Part shown: positions 7,912-14,541 of the stretch, in pieces
Position numbering within the stretch: the stretch's first letter is position 1
Layout: every line of letters starts with the position of its first letter
Virus record (IMG/VR): IMGVR_UViG_3300025415_000010
Span: 1 to 27,570 of that record
Reading direction: 5' to 3' (one strand)
Source: a virus
DNA: 27,570 nt
Position numbers and translations under genes: made by a program
The notes under the pieces: generated by a model
The model's input: the letters and a program-made list of their open reading frames with translations, nothing else
Database searches by the model: none
What the model was told of the DNA's origin: nothing

Positions 7912-9198
7912 CTAGCCCATCCAACTGGATTGAACGTGTGGAACGGTCTTTTTGACCACTTTCCTTGGTTCGTTAATCATAAGTCCTATGTACCGAAAGG
8001 CATCGGCCCCGTTCGAGTAATGGTCGTGCAATGGCTTTTGGCTAAATTGCTTTGTTTCGGGGTCAACTTCGTACCGGTAGTGACGTAAACATTGTAAGCC
8101 TTCTTCCGTATTTTGCCTATCAAAATAGCATTTAGGGAATATTGTTCTTGCCGCGTTAATAGAATCTACAACAGGCACTCTATCTAACACTTTAGTTCTA
8201 TGCCCTGTTTGCCGGACAATTTGTTCAATCGTCATTCCAGTTTGATAAGAATGGGCTTTGGCATCATGTGGCAACCAAATCGTATCAATCATGTATCCAT
8301 AGGATTGAATCTTGGCCAGCCAATAGCTTATGGTCTGCTGGTTATCTTCTTCGTAACGTATCAACCTGGTTTCAGTTGGGAATAGCTGGACATACCAAAT
8401 TGCCGTATGGTCGTTGAACCCCAAATCGAACACAATGTGAACGCCCTTCATTGCATCGTATGGAACATTGCATATACGTCCTTGTAATTCAGCCATAGTG
8501 ACTTCTTTAGCAAAGATGGCACCATTAATCGTCTGACGTGGAATTCCTTCCCAAACGTTGTTATACGCTTCTATATCACGTGCTTGCAGTTGTCTGCGTT
8601 CTATGTCCAATACTTCAGGAAAATAAGGGTTATCACTCCAATTAAGTTTGGTGACTACGGCATTTTCCGGTGGATTTAATACAAATCGCTTATAAGTTTC
8701 ATCTGTTGGCAGTTCAGGGTTAAAGCTTACCCATATTTCACTACCTTCTTTTCTTATCGTTGGGGCCAAAATTTCCCAGGAATGGGAAGTAACGTTATTT
8801 GCTTCCTCTACCCAGCAAATGTCTATTCCTTCGATAGATTTTAGGCCGTTAATGTTGTTTTTAATGCCAGCAAAGATAAATTCTGAACCATTGATACCAC
8901 GAATAGTATTTTGGGTGATTTCATAATGGGCTTCTAATCCCATAGCGTAGATTTGGTCGCTTAATAGCTTATGTACCGAATCCTTAATACTGGTTTGGAA
9001 CTCACGGGCGCATAGCACACGAATAGGCGCTTTAATACCCTTGATTAACAGGGCGCGAGAAATTCCCCAAGATTTTGAGCCGCCGCGTCCACCATACAAA
9101 ATTCTGTATCGAATTTGCTTGGGTTCAAATAAACACTTTAGTTTGGCCGGAAACCGTTCCCTGGCAATGGCATCTTTAATCTGTTGTGACGGTTCCAT
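7912..9198 (-). CDS. terL: Terminase large subunit, PBSX-type ATPase-nuclease
   Basis: The start is the ATG at 9198 (428 residues), 23 nt inside the upstream gene with GTGGA just before it. An in-frame TTG at 9210 is the longer alternative. Walker A is GGRGGSKS at about residues 36-43. Walker B with the catalytic Glu is IDICWVEEAN near residue 130. The nuclease half shows VFDLGFNDHTA (first Asp cluster) and HDHYSNGADAFRY (last Asp) near the C-terminus. It cuts concatemeric DNA and pumps it through the portal. The P22-like head genes are paired with a PBSX-type terminase rather than P22 gp2. Confidence 0.95.
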   Translation of the reverse strand: MEPSQQIKDAIARERFPAKLKCLFEPKQIRYRILYGGRGGSKSWGISRALLIKGIKAPIRVLCAREFQTSIKDSVHKLLSDQIYAMGLEAHYEITQNTIRGINGSEFIFAGIKNNINGLKSIEGIDICWVEEANNVTSHSWEILAPTIRKEGSEIWVSFNPELPTDETYKRFVLNPPENAVVTKLNWSDNPYFPEVLDIERRQLQARDIEAYNNVWEGIPRQTINGAIFAKEVTMAELQGRICNVPYDAMKGVHIVFDLGFNDHTAIWYVQLFPTETRLIRYEEDNQQTISYWLAKIQSYGYMIDTIWLPHDAKAHSYQTGMTIEQIVRQTGHRTKVLDRVPVVDSINAARTIFPKCYFDRQNTEEGLQCLRHYRYEVDPETKQFSQKPLHDHYSNGADAFRYIGLMINEPRKVVKKTVPHVQSSWMG

Positions 9199-9487
9199 CA
9201 GGGTCCACAAAAGTTATCTGAACGCCAGTTTTAAGTTCTGCACCATTTGGACCGGTGACTTCTTGCGTTGCAATAGCCTTTCCATCAACACGGTCCATTA
9301 CTTCCTTTACTGCCCATGCTTCACCTGATTCTGCAAGTGAAATAAGCTTTTTAACGATATTAGCTAACTTGGTTGGGTCTTGAATCAAATCCATGCGAAT
9401 ACGGTCATAAAAGAGTTTGCCCTTCTTAGCATTTTGATTGCCAATTTGACCCCCTCTTGAATTATTCGTATCGATTTCCATGTCCAT
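9176..9487 (-). CDS. Putative terminase small subunit
   Basis: 103 residues. The N-terminus carries RGGQIGNQNAKKGKLFYDRI, a GNxNAKKG element common in small phage DNA-packaging proteins. A helical segment follows (LANIVKKLISLAESGEAWAV, KEVMDRVDGKA), then a short beta-like tail ending in TVTTD. It lies just before the large terminase and overlaps its start by 23 nt, the usual arrangement for the DNA-recognition subunit. AGAAGG lies 10 nt upstream of the ATG. The assignment is mainly positional. It could instead be a small packaging accessory protein, since no classical HTH is obvious. Confidence 0.7.
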   Translation of the reverse strand: MDMEIDTNNSRGGQIGNQNAKKGKLFYDRIRMDLIQDPTKLANIVKKLISLAESGEAWAVKEVMDRVDGKAIATQEVTGPNGAELKTGVQITFVDPDGTVTTD

Positions 9488-9507
9488 GATTGTAAAGCCT
9501 TCTTTAG

Positions 9508-9774
9508 TTATGCTTGTGGTGGTTCTGCTGGTGCGCTACCGTCAGTTGCTACTGGTGTTTCAGTAGTAGTTTGTGCTGGTGCTTCTACTGGAGTATCTGC
9601 TACTTTTTCGATGCTTTGTGCAATATGGCTATCAACCATTGCTTTCGCGCCCAGGTGCAGTTTGTTATGGATTTCTAGGGCCACTTCAATAGGAAGCTTA
9701 CGCAATCCCTGAAGGATTACTTCCATTTCCTGTACTGAATGGTCAAATGTTAGTTTTAAGTCGTTTAAATTCAT
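9508..9774 (-). CDS. Hypothetical small protein upstream of terminase
   Basis: 88 residues. The first 60 are predicted helical (MNLNDLKLTFDHSVQEMEVI, LQGLRKLPIEVALEIHNKL). The tail is Pro/Ala/Thr-rich and disordered (TPVEAPAQTTTETPVATDGS). The LKLTFDHSVQEMEVILQGLRKLP pattern resembles small unnamed proteins often encoded next to phage head genes. Its start overlaps the previous stop as ATGA, implying translational coupling. Function unknown. Confidence 0.7.
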   Translation of the reverse strand: MNLNDLKLTFDHSVQEMEVILQGLRKLPIEVALEIHNKLHLGAKAMVDSHIAQSIEKVADTPVEAPAQTTTETPVATDGSAPAEPPQA

Positions 9775-10055
9775 TTTTTCTTACCTTTCTTTTTTTCTGT
9801 TTCACGTTGTACGGCATATCCAATCGCTTCAGCTTGCTTGGGTGGCTTGCCGGCGCGAATTTCCTTGGCTATGTTTTCTGAACGTGTCTTGTTGCTAGTA
9901 CCTTTTTTCAATGGCATATCTTTTTCCTTTCGGGTGGTTGCTTTACGTACTTGTGGGCGCTTTTTAGGTGTTTCAAGTGGAAAATCAATTACTTTTGTAT
10001 CTTCCGCATACTTTTCAGCTTCGGATTTAAACCAGTTCAGTATTTTTTTCAGCAT
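9771..10055 (-). CDS. Small basic protein with a possible second in-frame start
   Basis: 94 residues, very Lys/Arg-rich. The ATG at 10055 has GGAAG 6 nt upstream and lies within the end of the GroES-like gene. A second in-frame ATG at 9917 has an even better Shine-Dalgarno (AAAGGA, 7-8 nt away). It would give a 48-residue product starting MPLKKGTSNKTRSENIAKEI, which looks like a free-standing small phage protein family. The long form adds a helix plus a linker. It ends ETEKKKGKKK. A nucleic-acid-binding role is possible from charge alone; function unknown. Confidence 0.68.
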   Translation of the reverse strand: MLKKILNWFKSEAEKYAEDTKVIDFPLETPKKRPQVRKATTRKEKDMPLKKGTSNKTRSENIAKEIRAGKPPKQAEAIGYAVQRETEKKKGKKK

Positions 10056-10374
10056 AATCTTCTTCCGTTAAGAAACATACGTCTTGCCAGGACATAATAA
10101 GATAACGTTCATCGTTAGTAAAGTATTCTTGAAATTTAAGATATTCATCTTGGGCGTTTTTACTCATAGTTCCAAATCGAACATGGTCGCCAACATTAAC
10201 TGGCATGGCTTCACGGCGGCCATTGACCTTCTTACCAGGTCCTACGGCTACTACGGTACCCATATTGTCTGCTTCTTTGTTTTCAACAATGATTACAGAA
10301 CTCAAAATGCGTTTATCAGGGCGTACAACGATTTTCTCACCCATCGGTTTTAATATAAAATCTACATCAGCCAT
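10027..10374 (-). CDS. Phage GroES-like co-chaperonin (Cpn10 family)
   Basis: 115 residues, slightly longer than the 97 of E. coli GroES. The Cpn10 pattern is clear: KPMGEKIVVRPDK at the N-terminus, a region in the mobile-loop place with VIIVEN (residues 27-32; E. coli uses IVL there to bind GroEL), then GTVVAVGPGKKVNGRR and VNVGDHVRFGTM, and a closing strand YLIMSWQDVCFL. AAGGAG 5 nt upstream of the ATG predicts strong translation. Such proteins cap host GroEL, as T4 gp31 does for its coat protein. Its place just upstream of packaging and head genes, with a P22-type coat whose family needs GroEL/ES, supports a role in coat folding. It may instead replace or compete with host GroES. Confidence 0.85.
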   Translation of the reverse strand: MADVDFILKPMGEKIVVRPDKRILSSVIIVENKEADNMGTVVAVGPGKKVNGRREAMPVNVGDHVRFGTMSKNAQDEYLKFQEYFTNDERYLIMSWQDVCFLTEEDYAEKNTELV

Positions 10375-10407
10375 ATCAACTCCTTAATAGTTGGTTGGTT
10401 AGAAAGG

Positions 10408-10433
10408 CCCTAGTTTACCTTCACGTGCTAGGG
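10408..10433. terminator. Intercistronic hairpin with a T-run on the plus strand
   Basis: CCCTAG (10408-10413) pairs with CTAGGG (10428-10433) over a 14-nt loop. On the plus strand it is followed by TTTTT (10434-10438). On the minus strand, the direction of the flanking genes, it is followed only by CCTTTC. It may block antisense transcription, act as a weak leftward attenuator before the GroES-like gene, or simply stabilise mRNA. Confidence 0.45.
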
Positions 10434-10442
10434 TTTTTCGCT

Positions 10443-10670
10443 TTAATCTGCGTAATAATTTGGGTCTGTTGGTGCTTGACTGCCTGAACCAGCGGTAAAT
10501 GAAATGTCTTTGCCGCTTTGCATCGACTTGTCATTCCACGGCGTTGCTTTAGCCTTTTGGACTTGCATTGCCCGTTGTGCATCTTTAACGTATGCGCTGG
10601 TCTTTAATAAGTCCCCCAAGCTAGTTTGATTACTAGATGAGGGATTTAGATTGGCAGTAAACCCAGCCAT
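10443..10670 (-). CDS. Small protein sharing its N-terminus with the 477-residue internal protein
   Basis: 75 residues. It starts MAGFTANLNPSSSNQTSLGD, nearly the same pattern as MAEFTADLNPKNTNQMTLGD at the start of the protein at 26860-25427, about 15 kb away. The similarity covers roughly 25 residues (FTAxLNPxxxNQxxLGDxxK). The rest is polar and probably disordered (SGKDISFTAGSGSQAPTDPN). It lies 3 nt after the preceding gene's stop. Because its relative looks like a virion internal protein, it may be a minor virion component; this is inference from the shared start. Confidence 0.68.
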   Translation of the reverse strand: MAGFTANLNPSSSNQTSLGDLLKTSAYVKDAQRAMQVQKAKATPWNDKSMQSGKDISFTAGSGSQAPTDPNYYAD

Positions 10671-10672
10671 AA

Positions 10673-11029
10673 TTACATATCGTCTTGGTCGTGGCCAGCG
10701 CGCTTATGGTCATAGCATACGGATTCACCAGTATTGCCATGATTAAACTCACCTAAACGGCCATCGTGTTTGCCCATGTGCATTTCACGACCGCCCATTC
10801 CATCTTCCATACCAAGGGCTACGCCACCAGCAAATGATTTTGCATGACGTTCGCCAGTTGTATCGCTTGATGTTGCGCCTTTAGGAATCTTTTCACCAGT
10901 AGCGCCAGGCATAAATTTTGTAGAATTTACGCCAGTTTCACGTGGTTCACGTTTTTCGCCTGTACGGTCGCTTGATTTAACACCTTTTGGAAAGCGTTCG
11001 CCGCTTTCACCTTTCATACCATAACCCAT
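10673..11029 (-). CDS. Small hydrophilic protein with duplicated GE-PKG-SSD-TGE motif
   Basis: 118 residues, Gly/Lys/Glu-rich with no hydrophobic core. An AAGGA Shine-Dalgarno precedes the ATG. It contains two copies of a roughly 19-residue unit, GERFPKGVKSSDRTGEKR and GEKIPKGATSSDTTGERH, with about 27 residues between repeat starts. The C-terminal half is rich in Met/His/Gly (GMEDGMGGREMHMGKHDGR). The repeats and composition suggest an intrinsically disordered protein, perhaps nucleic-acid or metal associated, packaged or acting in assembly. No family is recognised. Confidence 0.68.
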   Translation of the reverse strand: MGYGMKGESGERFPKGVKSSDRTGEKREPRETGVNSTKFMPGATGEKIPKGATSSDTTGERHAKSFAGGVALGMEDGMGGREMHMGKHDGRLGEFNHGNTGESVCYDHKRAGHDQDDM

Positions 11030-11046
11030 AATATTTTCCTTTTTGC

Positions 11047-11070
11047 AAAAAGAACTAGAAAAGCCTAGTT
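11047..11070 (-). terminator. Weak terminator-like hairpin
   Basis: Read on the minus strand: AACTAG, a loop GCTTTT, CTAGTT, then C and TTTTT (11051-11047). The stem is only 6 bp and AT-rich. It lies 14 nt after the stop of the 62-residue gene. It could give partial termination or attenuation before the genes to its left. Confidence 0.4.
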
Positions 11071-11083
11071 TGTTTATTTTCCT

Positions 11084-11272
11084 TTAATTATTATTTTTGT
11101 CAATGTCTTTGCGAATTTCTTCAGGCAAACCCATGTGATGTTCATAACCAAAGTTTTCAGGCAATCCTTCCGGATAAGCCAATCCAAGATAATTTTCTAA
11201 CGTTGTTGGAATACCGTGCTTTTTCATTGATTCAAGCACGTAATCGTGTTCATTGTTTCCATTCAGGTTCAT
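11084..11272 (-). CDS. Small conserved-type phage protein
   Basis: 62 residues with a textbook GGAGGA Shine-Dalgarno 5 nt before the ATG, located inside the end of the 534-residue gene (23-nt overlap). The sequence is acidic with the pattern SMKKHGIPTTLENYLGLAYP and GLPEEIRKDID. This Leu/Pro-spaced pattern is familiar from many small unnamed phage proteins. Function unknown. The strong ribosome site implies it is made in larger amounts than the upstream gene, whose own start lacks a Shine-Dalgarno. Confidence 0.72.
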   Translation of the reverse strand: MNLNGNNEHDYVLESMKKHGIPTTLENYLGLAYPEGLPENFGYEHHMGLPEEIRKDIDKNNN

Positions 11273-12854
11273 TTATTCCTCCAGCTTTTTCAAATACTTG
11301 TTTTCTAGCTTCATCAGCGGATATATTGCCTTTTTTATGGTTTAACCATATTTTATCAATTTCTTCAACATTTTTGGCATTTTTAAATGTATCAGGGAAT
11401 AAACCGCGAACTGCTTCCCATGTAATAGATTGCATTTCTCTAGGTAATACGCCACGTTCTTTTGCGGCACGTTGATAAGCTTCGTGATACAACGGGTAAG
11501 TGCCTTGCGAACCAGTAAATGCGCTATTTTTAGGGCCAACTTCACCCAATACATTGCTACCAAAATTGTGTGCTACTTCCCTAGATGCGCCGGACAATGG
11601 GCGTAACAATCCAGCGGCTACGGCATGGGTGTCAATGGTTGTATGACCTTGTGGGTTTTCAGGGTCATAAATGTTCATATAAAAATTACGAACTTTATGT
11701 TGGCCGCCTAAATTTTTACTAATGTTTTCTTTAGTTGGGTTTTCATAAATGTTTACGCCTTTAGCAATTTCATTTAATGAACCCCAGCCAGTTTTGTATG
11801 GTTCACCTTTTCCGGTCAATCTAACGCCCGAATAATCGCCTTCAGGGTTAACAATAAAATGTTCTCTAGGATTATGTGCCTGGTCATGGGTTCTAATCCA
11901 CATAGCTTTTTCTACTGGGTCTGACAACTCACCCAATGTTTTGCCTTCAATTGCTTTAACCATTGGCGCATATTGCGGTTTATTCCATATTTCTTTAGCA
12001 ATATTAGACATTTCAGGCGACCAGGATGTTCCTTGATGGTTTTTCATGGCGCTAATTAAACGTTCACCTAAAGATACGTTCATAAACCAATCTTTTTGTG
12101 GTGATAAAACGGCCAATACTCCTGAAGCCGCTTGGTCAGGAACCCCATATTCTTTACCGAACTTGTCCACAATGTTTCGGGCGCCGTTATACCAAAGTTT
12201 GCTACGTTCTCTAGTGTCTGCCGGCACCGCATCATGTAAATAAAGCAAGTTGTCTTTTACATGATTAATAAACTTTTCTGCATTTACATCTACGTTTTTA
12301 GACTTTAATCCAATATTTGGATAGTCTTTTAGCAATTCAACGTTGTGTTTAAAAGCTTCAGGTTCTTTTTTAGCCGCTTCATAATTGGAAAATAAATGTT
12401 CTGTAATTGGATTTTCCGTTGCTTTTACGGCGGTTGGAACTCTAGTGCTAACTGCGTGTTCTGCGGCGGTTACTGGCTTAATACTTAATCCAACCGGTAA
12501 ACCTTTAGTTATTTCTGCGGTTTTCCCTAATGCTGGTGCGGCCATAGCGGCCACATCAAAAGTAGGTTCAAAACGTCCTGATTTCCATATATCAGCACGG
12601 TTTCCACCGGTTTTTACTATATCGGATGGGTTTCTTACTGGATAATCGCCTTGGCCCCATCGCTGAACTTCTTCCGGAGCCTGGCATAATAAAAAGTCGC
12701 CTAATTGGGTTCCACCAATTAATGGAACTTGGTCTTTTACGTAATATTGATTGGCATATGTTTTAGCGGCATTGAGCAATTCCCCAATTTTTGCAACGTT
12801 GGGATTAACGGTTGGTATTGGGCCTACCGTGCCTAGTTCATAATCATCAGCCAT
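11250..12854 (-). CDS. Large protein with an uncharacterised enzyme-like domain
   Basis: 534 residues. Residues 45-75 (PLIGGTQLGDFLLCQAPEEV, RWGQGDYPVRN) resemble the start of large phage 'polyvalent' or ejected proteins. From about 170 onward lies a conserved-looking domain: KLWYNGARN (219-227), VLAVLSPQKDWFMNVSLGERL (from 247), KVRNFYMNIYDP (387-398) and TTIDTHAVAAGLLRPLSG (405-422). The ordered LSP-W-N and TIDTHA blocks resemble an uncharacterised phage domain (I believe DUF7178-like) with a helix-hairpin-helix-glycosylase flavour, which I cannot confirm. The start MADDYE echoes MADDIE of the peptidase-bearing virion protein at 25427. No Shine-Dalgarno precedes the ATG. It could be an ejected enzyme or a DNA-metabolism protein; its neighbour upstream is RusA-like. 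Confidence 0.72.
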   Translation of the reverse strand: MADDYELGTVGPIPTVNPNVAKIGELLNAAKTYANQYYVKDQVPLIGGTQLGDFLLCQAPEEVQRWGQGDYPVRNPSDIVKTGGNRADIWKSGRFEPTFDVAAMAAPALGKTAEITKGLPVGLSIKPVTAAEHAVSTRVPTAVKATENPITEHLFSNYEAAKKEPEAFKHNVELLKDYPNIGLKSKNVDVNAEKFINHVKDNLLYLHDAVPADTRERSKLWYNGARNIVDKFGKEYGVPDQAASGVLAVLSPQKDWFMNVSLGERLISAMKNHQGTSWSPEMSNIAKEIWNKPQYAPMVKAIEGKTLGELSDPVEKAMWIRTHDQAHNPREHFIVNPEGDYSGVRLTGKGEPYKTGWGSLNEIAKGVNIYENPTKENISKNLGGQHKVRNFYMNIYDPENPQGHTTIDTHAVAAGLLRPLSGASREVAHNFGSNVLGEVGPKNSAFTGSQGTYPLYHEAYQRAAKERGVLPREMQSITWEAVRGLFPDTFKNAKNVEEIDKIWLNHKKGNISADEARKQVFEKAGGINEPEWKQ

Positions 12855-12862
12855 GATTAATT

Positions 12863-13207
12863 TTATATGACTTCAATCAATACATCAACGCCGCCACCCT
12901 TACGAATTTCACCACGATTAATCATAAGTACATCAATCTGTCCGTCATTGTCATAAACGCCGGCATCTTCTAAACCGTCTAAAACGGCTTTCAAACGATT
13001 ATCTAGGTCTGTGACTACCTTTGACCGTGGATATAAAAATAATGTCACTTCAAGGCGTTTGGTGCCAAATTTGGGTATGTTTTGCGCTACGACACATTCT
13101 GCCACCGCAGTTTTAAATTCGCGCCCAGCTTTGCTTAATACTGTATGGCCACGAAAATTGCGCCAGTACGTGTTAACACTAGGTGGGTATGGCAATTTAA
13201 TTATCAT
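12863..13207 (-). CDS. rusA: RusA-like Holliday junction resolvase
   Basis: 114 residues, close to the 120 of RusA. The N-terminal substrate-binding pattern PYPPSVNTYWR (residues 6-16) and the catalytic core TDLDNRLKAVLDGLEDAGVY (66-85) with D67, D69 and the following DNDGQ acidic group are family hallmarks. RusA dimers cut four-way junctions symmetrically. In phages they resolve recombination intermediates or clear branched DNA before packaging. The start overlaps the HNH gene by 11 nt, and it is the last gene of a three-nuclease cluster. Confidence 0.92.
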   Translation of the reverse strand: MIIKLPYPPSVNTYWRNFRGHTVLSKAGREFKTAVAECVVAQNIPKFGTKRLEVTLFLYPRSKVVTDLDNRLKAVLDGLEDAGVYDNDGQIDVLMINRGEIRKGGGVDVLIEVI

Positions 13208-13478
13208 TTAGCAATTTTTCAACTTTTTCGTGTAAATCTTCTTCGCTAAATCCCCAGTATTTTTGGAATCCTTTGTGTCCAAGGGAATGAACGCTGGTAT
13301 TTCCAAGACGGTGGTGCCACATACACAAGGGTATAGTGTTGGCGGTTTTCCTAGGCTGACCATATCGGCGTATATGATGGATTTCCACGGGCGTGTCGGT
13401 GTCAGTAATTCCATTTTGCCGGCACAATATGCACCCCAATCTTGCCAATTTAGCATAGTGTTCTTTTTCATTTGCCAT
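13197..13478 (-). CDS. HNH nuclease, Ref-like
   Basis: 93 residues. Zinc or structural pairs are C16-x-x-C19 (GCILCRQNG) and C52 with H55-H56 (PLCMWHHRLG). The HNH His pair is H34-H35 in PVEIHHIRRYG. The spacing, plus a C-terminal HSLGHKGFQKYWGFS segment, fits the single-domain Ref/HNH phage nucleases, of which P1 Ref is a RecA-dependent member. Whether this copy needs RecA is unknown. It overlaps both neighbours (the PD-(D/E)XK gene by 11 nt, rusA by 11 nt), so the three are translated together. Confidence 0.85.
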   Translation of the reverse strand: MANEKEHYAKLARLGCILCRQNGITDTDTPVEIHHIRRYGQPRKTANTIPLCMWHHRLGNTSVHSLGHKGFQKYWGFSEEDLHEKVEKLLNDN

Positions 13479-13836
13479 TCGCTAGTTCGTACCATTGCTT
13501 GTAAAAGTCTTTAAACATACTAAACCCTTGACCAGCAAGCATACATTGTCCATCCGGTTGAACCAAATAATATTTATTGATAATTGTTTCAGTATCGGTA
13601 TTACCATAAATGATTACAACCATAAAATCTTCTTTTTTTGCTAATGCTTGAAGCAAATACTTTTGGCCTTTGCTTACTTTTTCACCAGGCCGTTTCCATT
13701 CCATAATTAAAAAACAACCATTGCGTTCACATATTCCATCTACATTACTTGGTACAAAATGTGGGTTTTCTTCAATTAATCCTTGAAAATCCACATAATC
13801 TGTATGTGTCGCATAAGCGTTACGCATTAGACTCAT
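13468..13836 (-). CDS. PD-(D/E)XK-like nuclease
   Basis: 122 residues. The core reads SNVDGICERNGCFLIMEWKR: Asp33, then Glu46-x-Lys48 on a hydrophobic strand, the E-x-K arrangement of the PD-(D/E)XK fold, followed by a helix GQKYLLQALAK and a strand FMVVIIYG. It is small and single-domain, like VRR-NUC or Hjc-sized enzymes. The ATG overlaps the stop of the 54-residue gene (ATGA). It leads the nuclease trio with HNH and RusA-like genes. The fold assignment rests on motif order only; it may be a structure-specific nuclease or an accessory without activity. Confidence 0.7.
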   Translation of the reverse strand: MSLMRNAYATHTDYVDFQGLIEENPHFVPSNVDGICERNGCFLIMEWKRPGEKVSKGQKYLLQALAKKEDFMVVIIYGNTDTETIINKYYLVQPDGQCMLAGQGFSMFKDFYKQWYELANGK

Positions 13837-13997
13837 TGTTCAGCCAAATCCTTTGCAATCAACTCTAGGTCATGCGCTACGTCAGTCATATCTAGCGATA
13901 TTTGATAAGCTTTATCGTATTGACCTTTTAATGTGGCTTTATGAAAATCTTTAATTAATTTTAATAACGCTAAATATGGTGTTGAATAATCATTCAT
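13833..13997 (-). CDS. Small acidic helical protein (54 residues)
   Basis: An open frame of 54 codons from the ATG at 13997: starts MNDYSTPYLALLKLIKDFHK, ends AHDLELIAKDLAEQ. An AAGGCGGAAGA leader lies just upstream, and the stop overlaps the next gene's start as ATGA. It is helical and mildly acidic. Its leader is nearly identical to that of the gene at 14178, which argues both are real. Function unknown. Confidence 0.72.
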   Translation of the reverse strand: MNDYSTPYLALLKLIKDFHKATLKGQYDKAYQISLDMTDVAHDLELIAKDLAEQ

Positions 13998-14013
13998 TTC
14001 TCTTCCGCCTTTC

Positions 14014-14178
14014 TTAATTTGTTATATATGTAGCTTCTTTGCCAATAAAACTAGGCATTTCACTTTTAATTGCCATTTCAACCATATCGTCTGCAATCTC
14101 CAAAGCAATGCCGTAACCTTCTGTTGTCATAGTAATTTTGTCAGTATCATCAACCTCAATAAGAATTGTGGCTTTCAT
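14014..14178 (-). CDS. Small protein (54 residues)
   Basis: An open frame from the ATG at 14178: MKATILIEVDDTDKITMTTE, then a helix (YGIALEIADDMVEMAIKSEM) and a short end IGKEATYITN. It looks like a beta-beta-alpha mini-domain. The upstream 17 nt (14182-14198) match the leader of the next gene exactly. It follows the small membrane peptide gene, whose stop lies inside that leader. Function unknown. Confidence 0.72.
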   Translation of the reverse strand: MKATILIEVDDTDKITMTTEGYGIALEIADDMVEMAIKSEMPSFIGKEATYITN

Positions 14179-14194
14179 TTTTCTTCCGCCTTTC

Positions 14195-14284
14195 TTAACT
14201 ATATCTAGCTATGATGTAAAAAATAACCACACCAAGTAACCACCATTTAAAACTGCCGTCAAATACCCAGTTTATAAAATTCAT
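14195..14284 (-). CDS. 29-residue membrane peptide
   Basis: The ATG at 14284 overlaps the stop of the 86-residue gene as ATGA. The frame reads MNFINWVFDGS, then FKWWLLGVVIFYIIARYS, a single transmembrane segment with an aromatic belt and a basic end. An AAAGG element lies about 10 nt upstream. It is one of four tiny membrane peptides of similar design here. Coupled overlaps at both ends and the clean hydrophobic segment support it as a real gene. Function unknown. Confidence 0.6.
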   Translation of the reverse strand: MNFINWVFDGSFKWWLLGVVIFYIIARYS

Positions 14285-14541
14285 TTCTCACTAGCCTTTC
14301 TTAGTATTAGATAAGCAAAATAATGTTGTTGTGTAGTAAACCCTTGTTGCATAGCAATACCATCTTCCTGTGATTCTGCCCACAATTCGTTTACTACAGC
14401 ATCTGTTAGTGTCTTTGCTGGATGGGTGTAGATTGGCTTTTCAACTGCCACAAAATTTTTATCATGTTTCTCTCGTGTTCCGCTAACCCAACTAACACCA
14501 TTTTTATTTTCGTAATACCACGCTACTGGTTCATTGTTCAT
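14281..14541 (-). CDS. Hypothetical protein with NEPVAWYY N-terminus
   Basis: 86 residues. It begins MNNEPVAWYYENKNG and contains PIYTHPAKTLTDAVVNELW. The xEPVAWxx...PIYTHP pattern is widespread in small phage proteins of unknown role. A Gln-rich helical C-terminal part follows (GIAMQQGFTTQQHYFAYLIL). It overlaps its upstream neighbour by 4 nt (ATGA-type) and its downstream membrane peptide in the same way. Confidence 0.75.
   Translation of the reverse strand: MNNEPVAWYYENKNGVSWVSGTREKHDKNFVAVEKPIYTHPAKTLTDAVVNELWAESQEDGIAMQQGFTTQQHYFAYLILRKASEK

Noticed and set aside
13208-13495. Minus-strand frame overlapping the HNH gene
   Set aside because: It is an out-of-frame shadow; the HNH frame carries all metal ligands in order.
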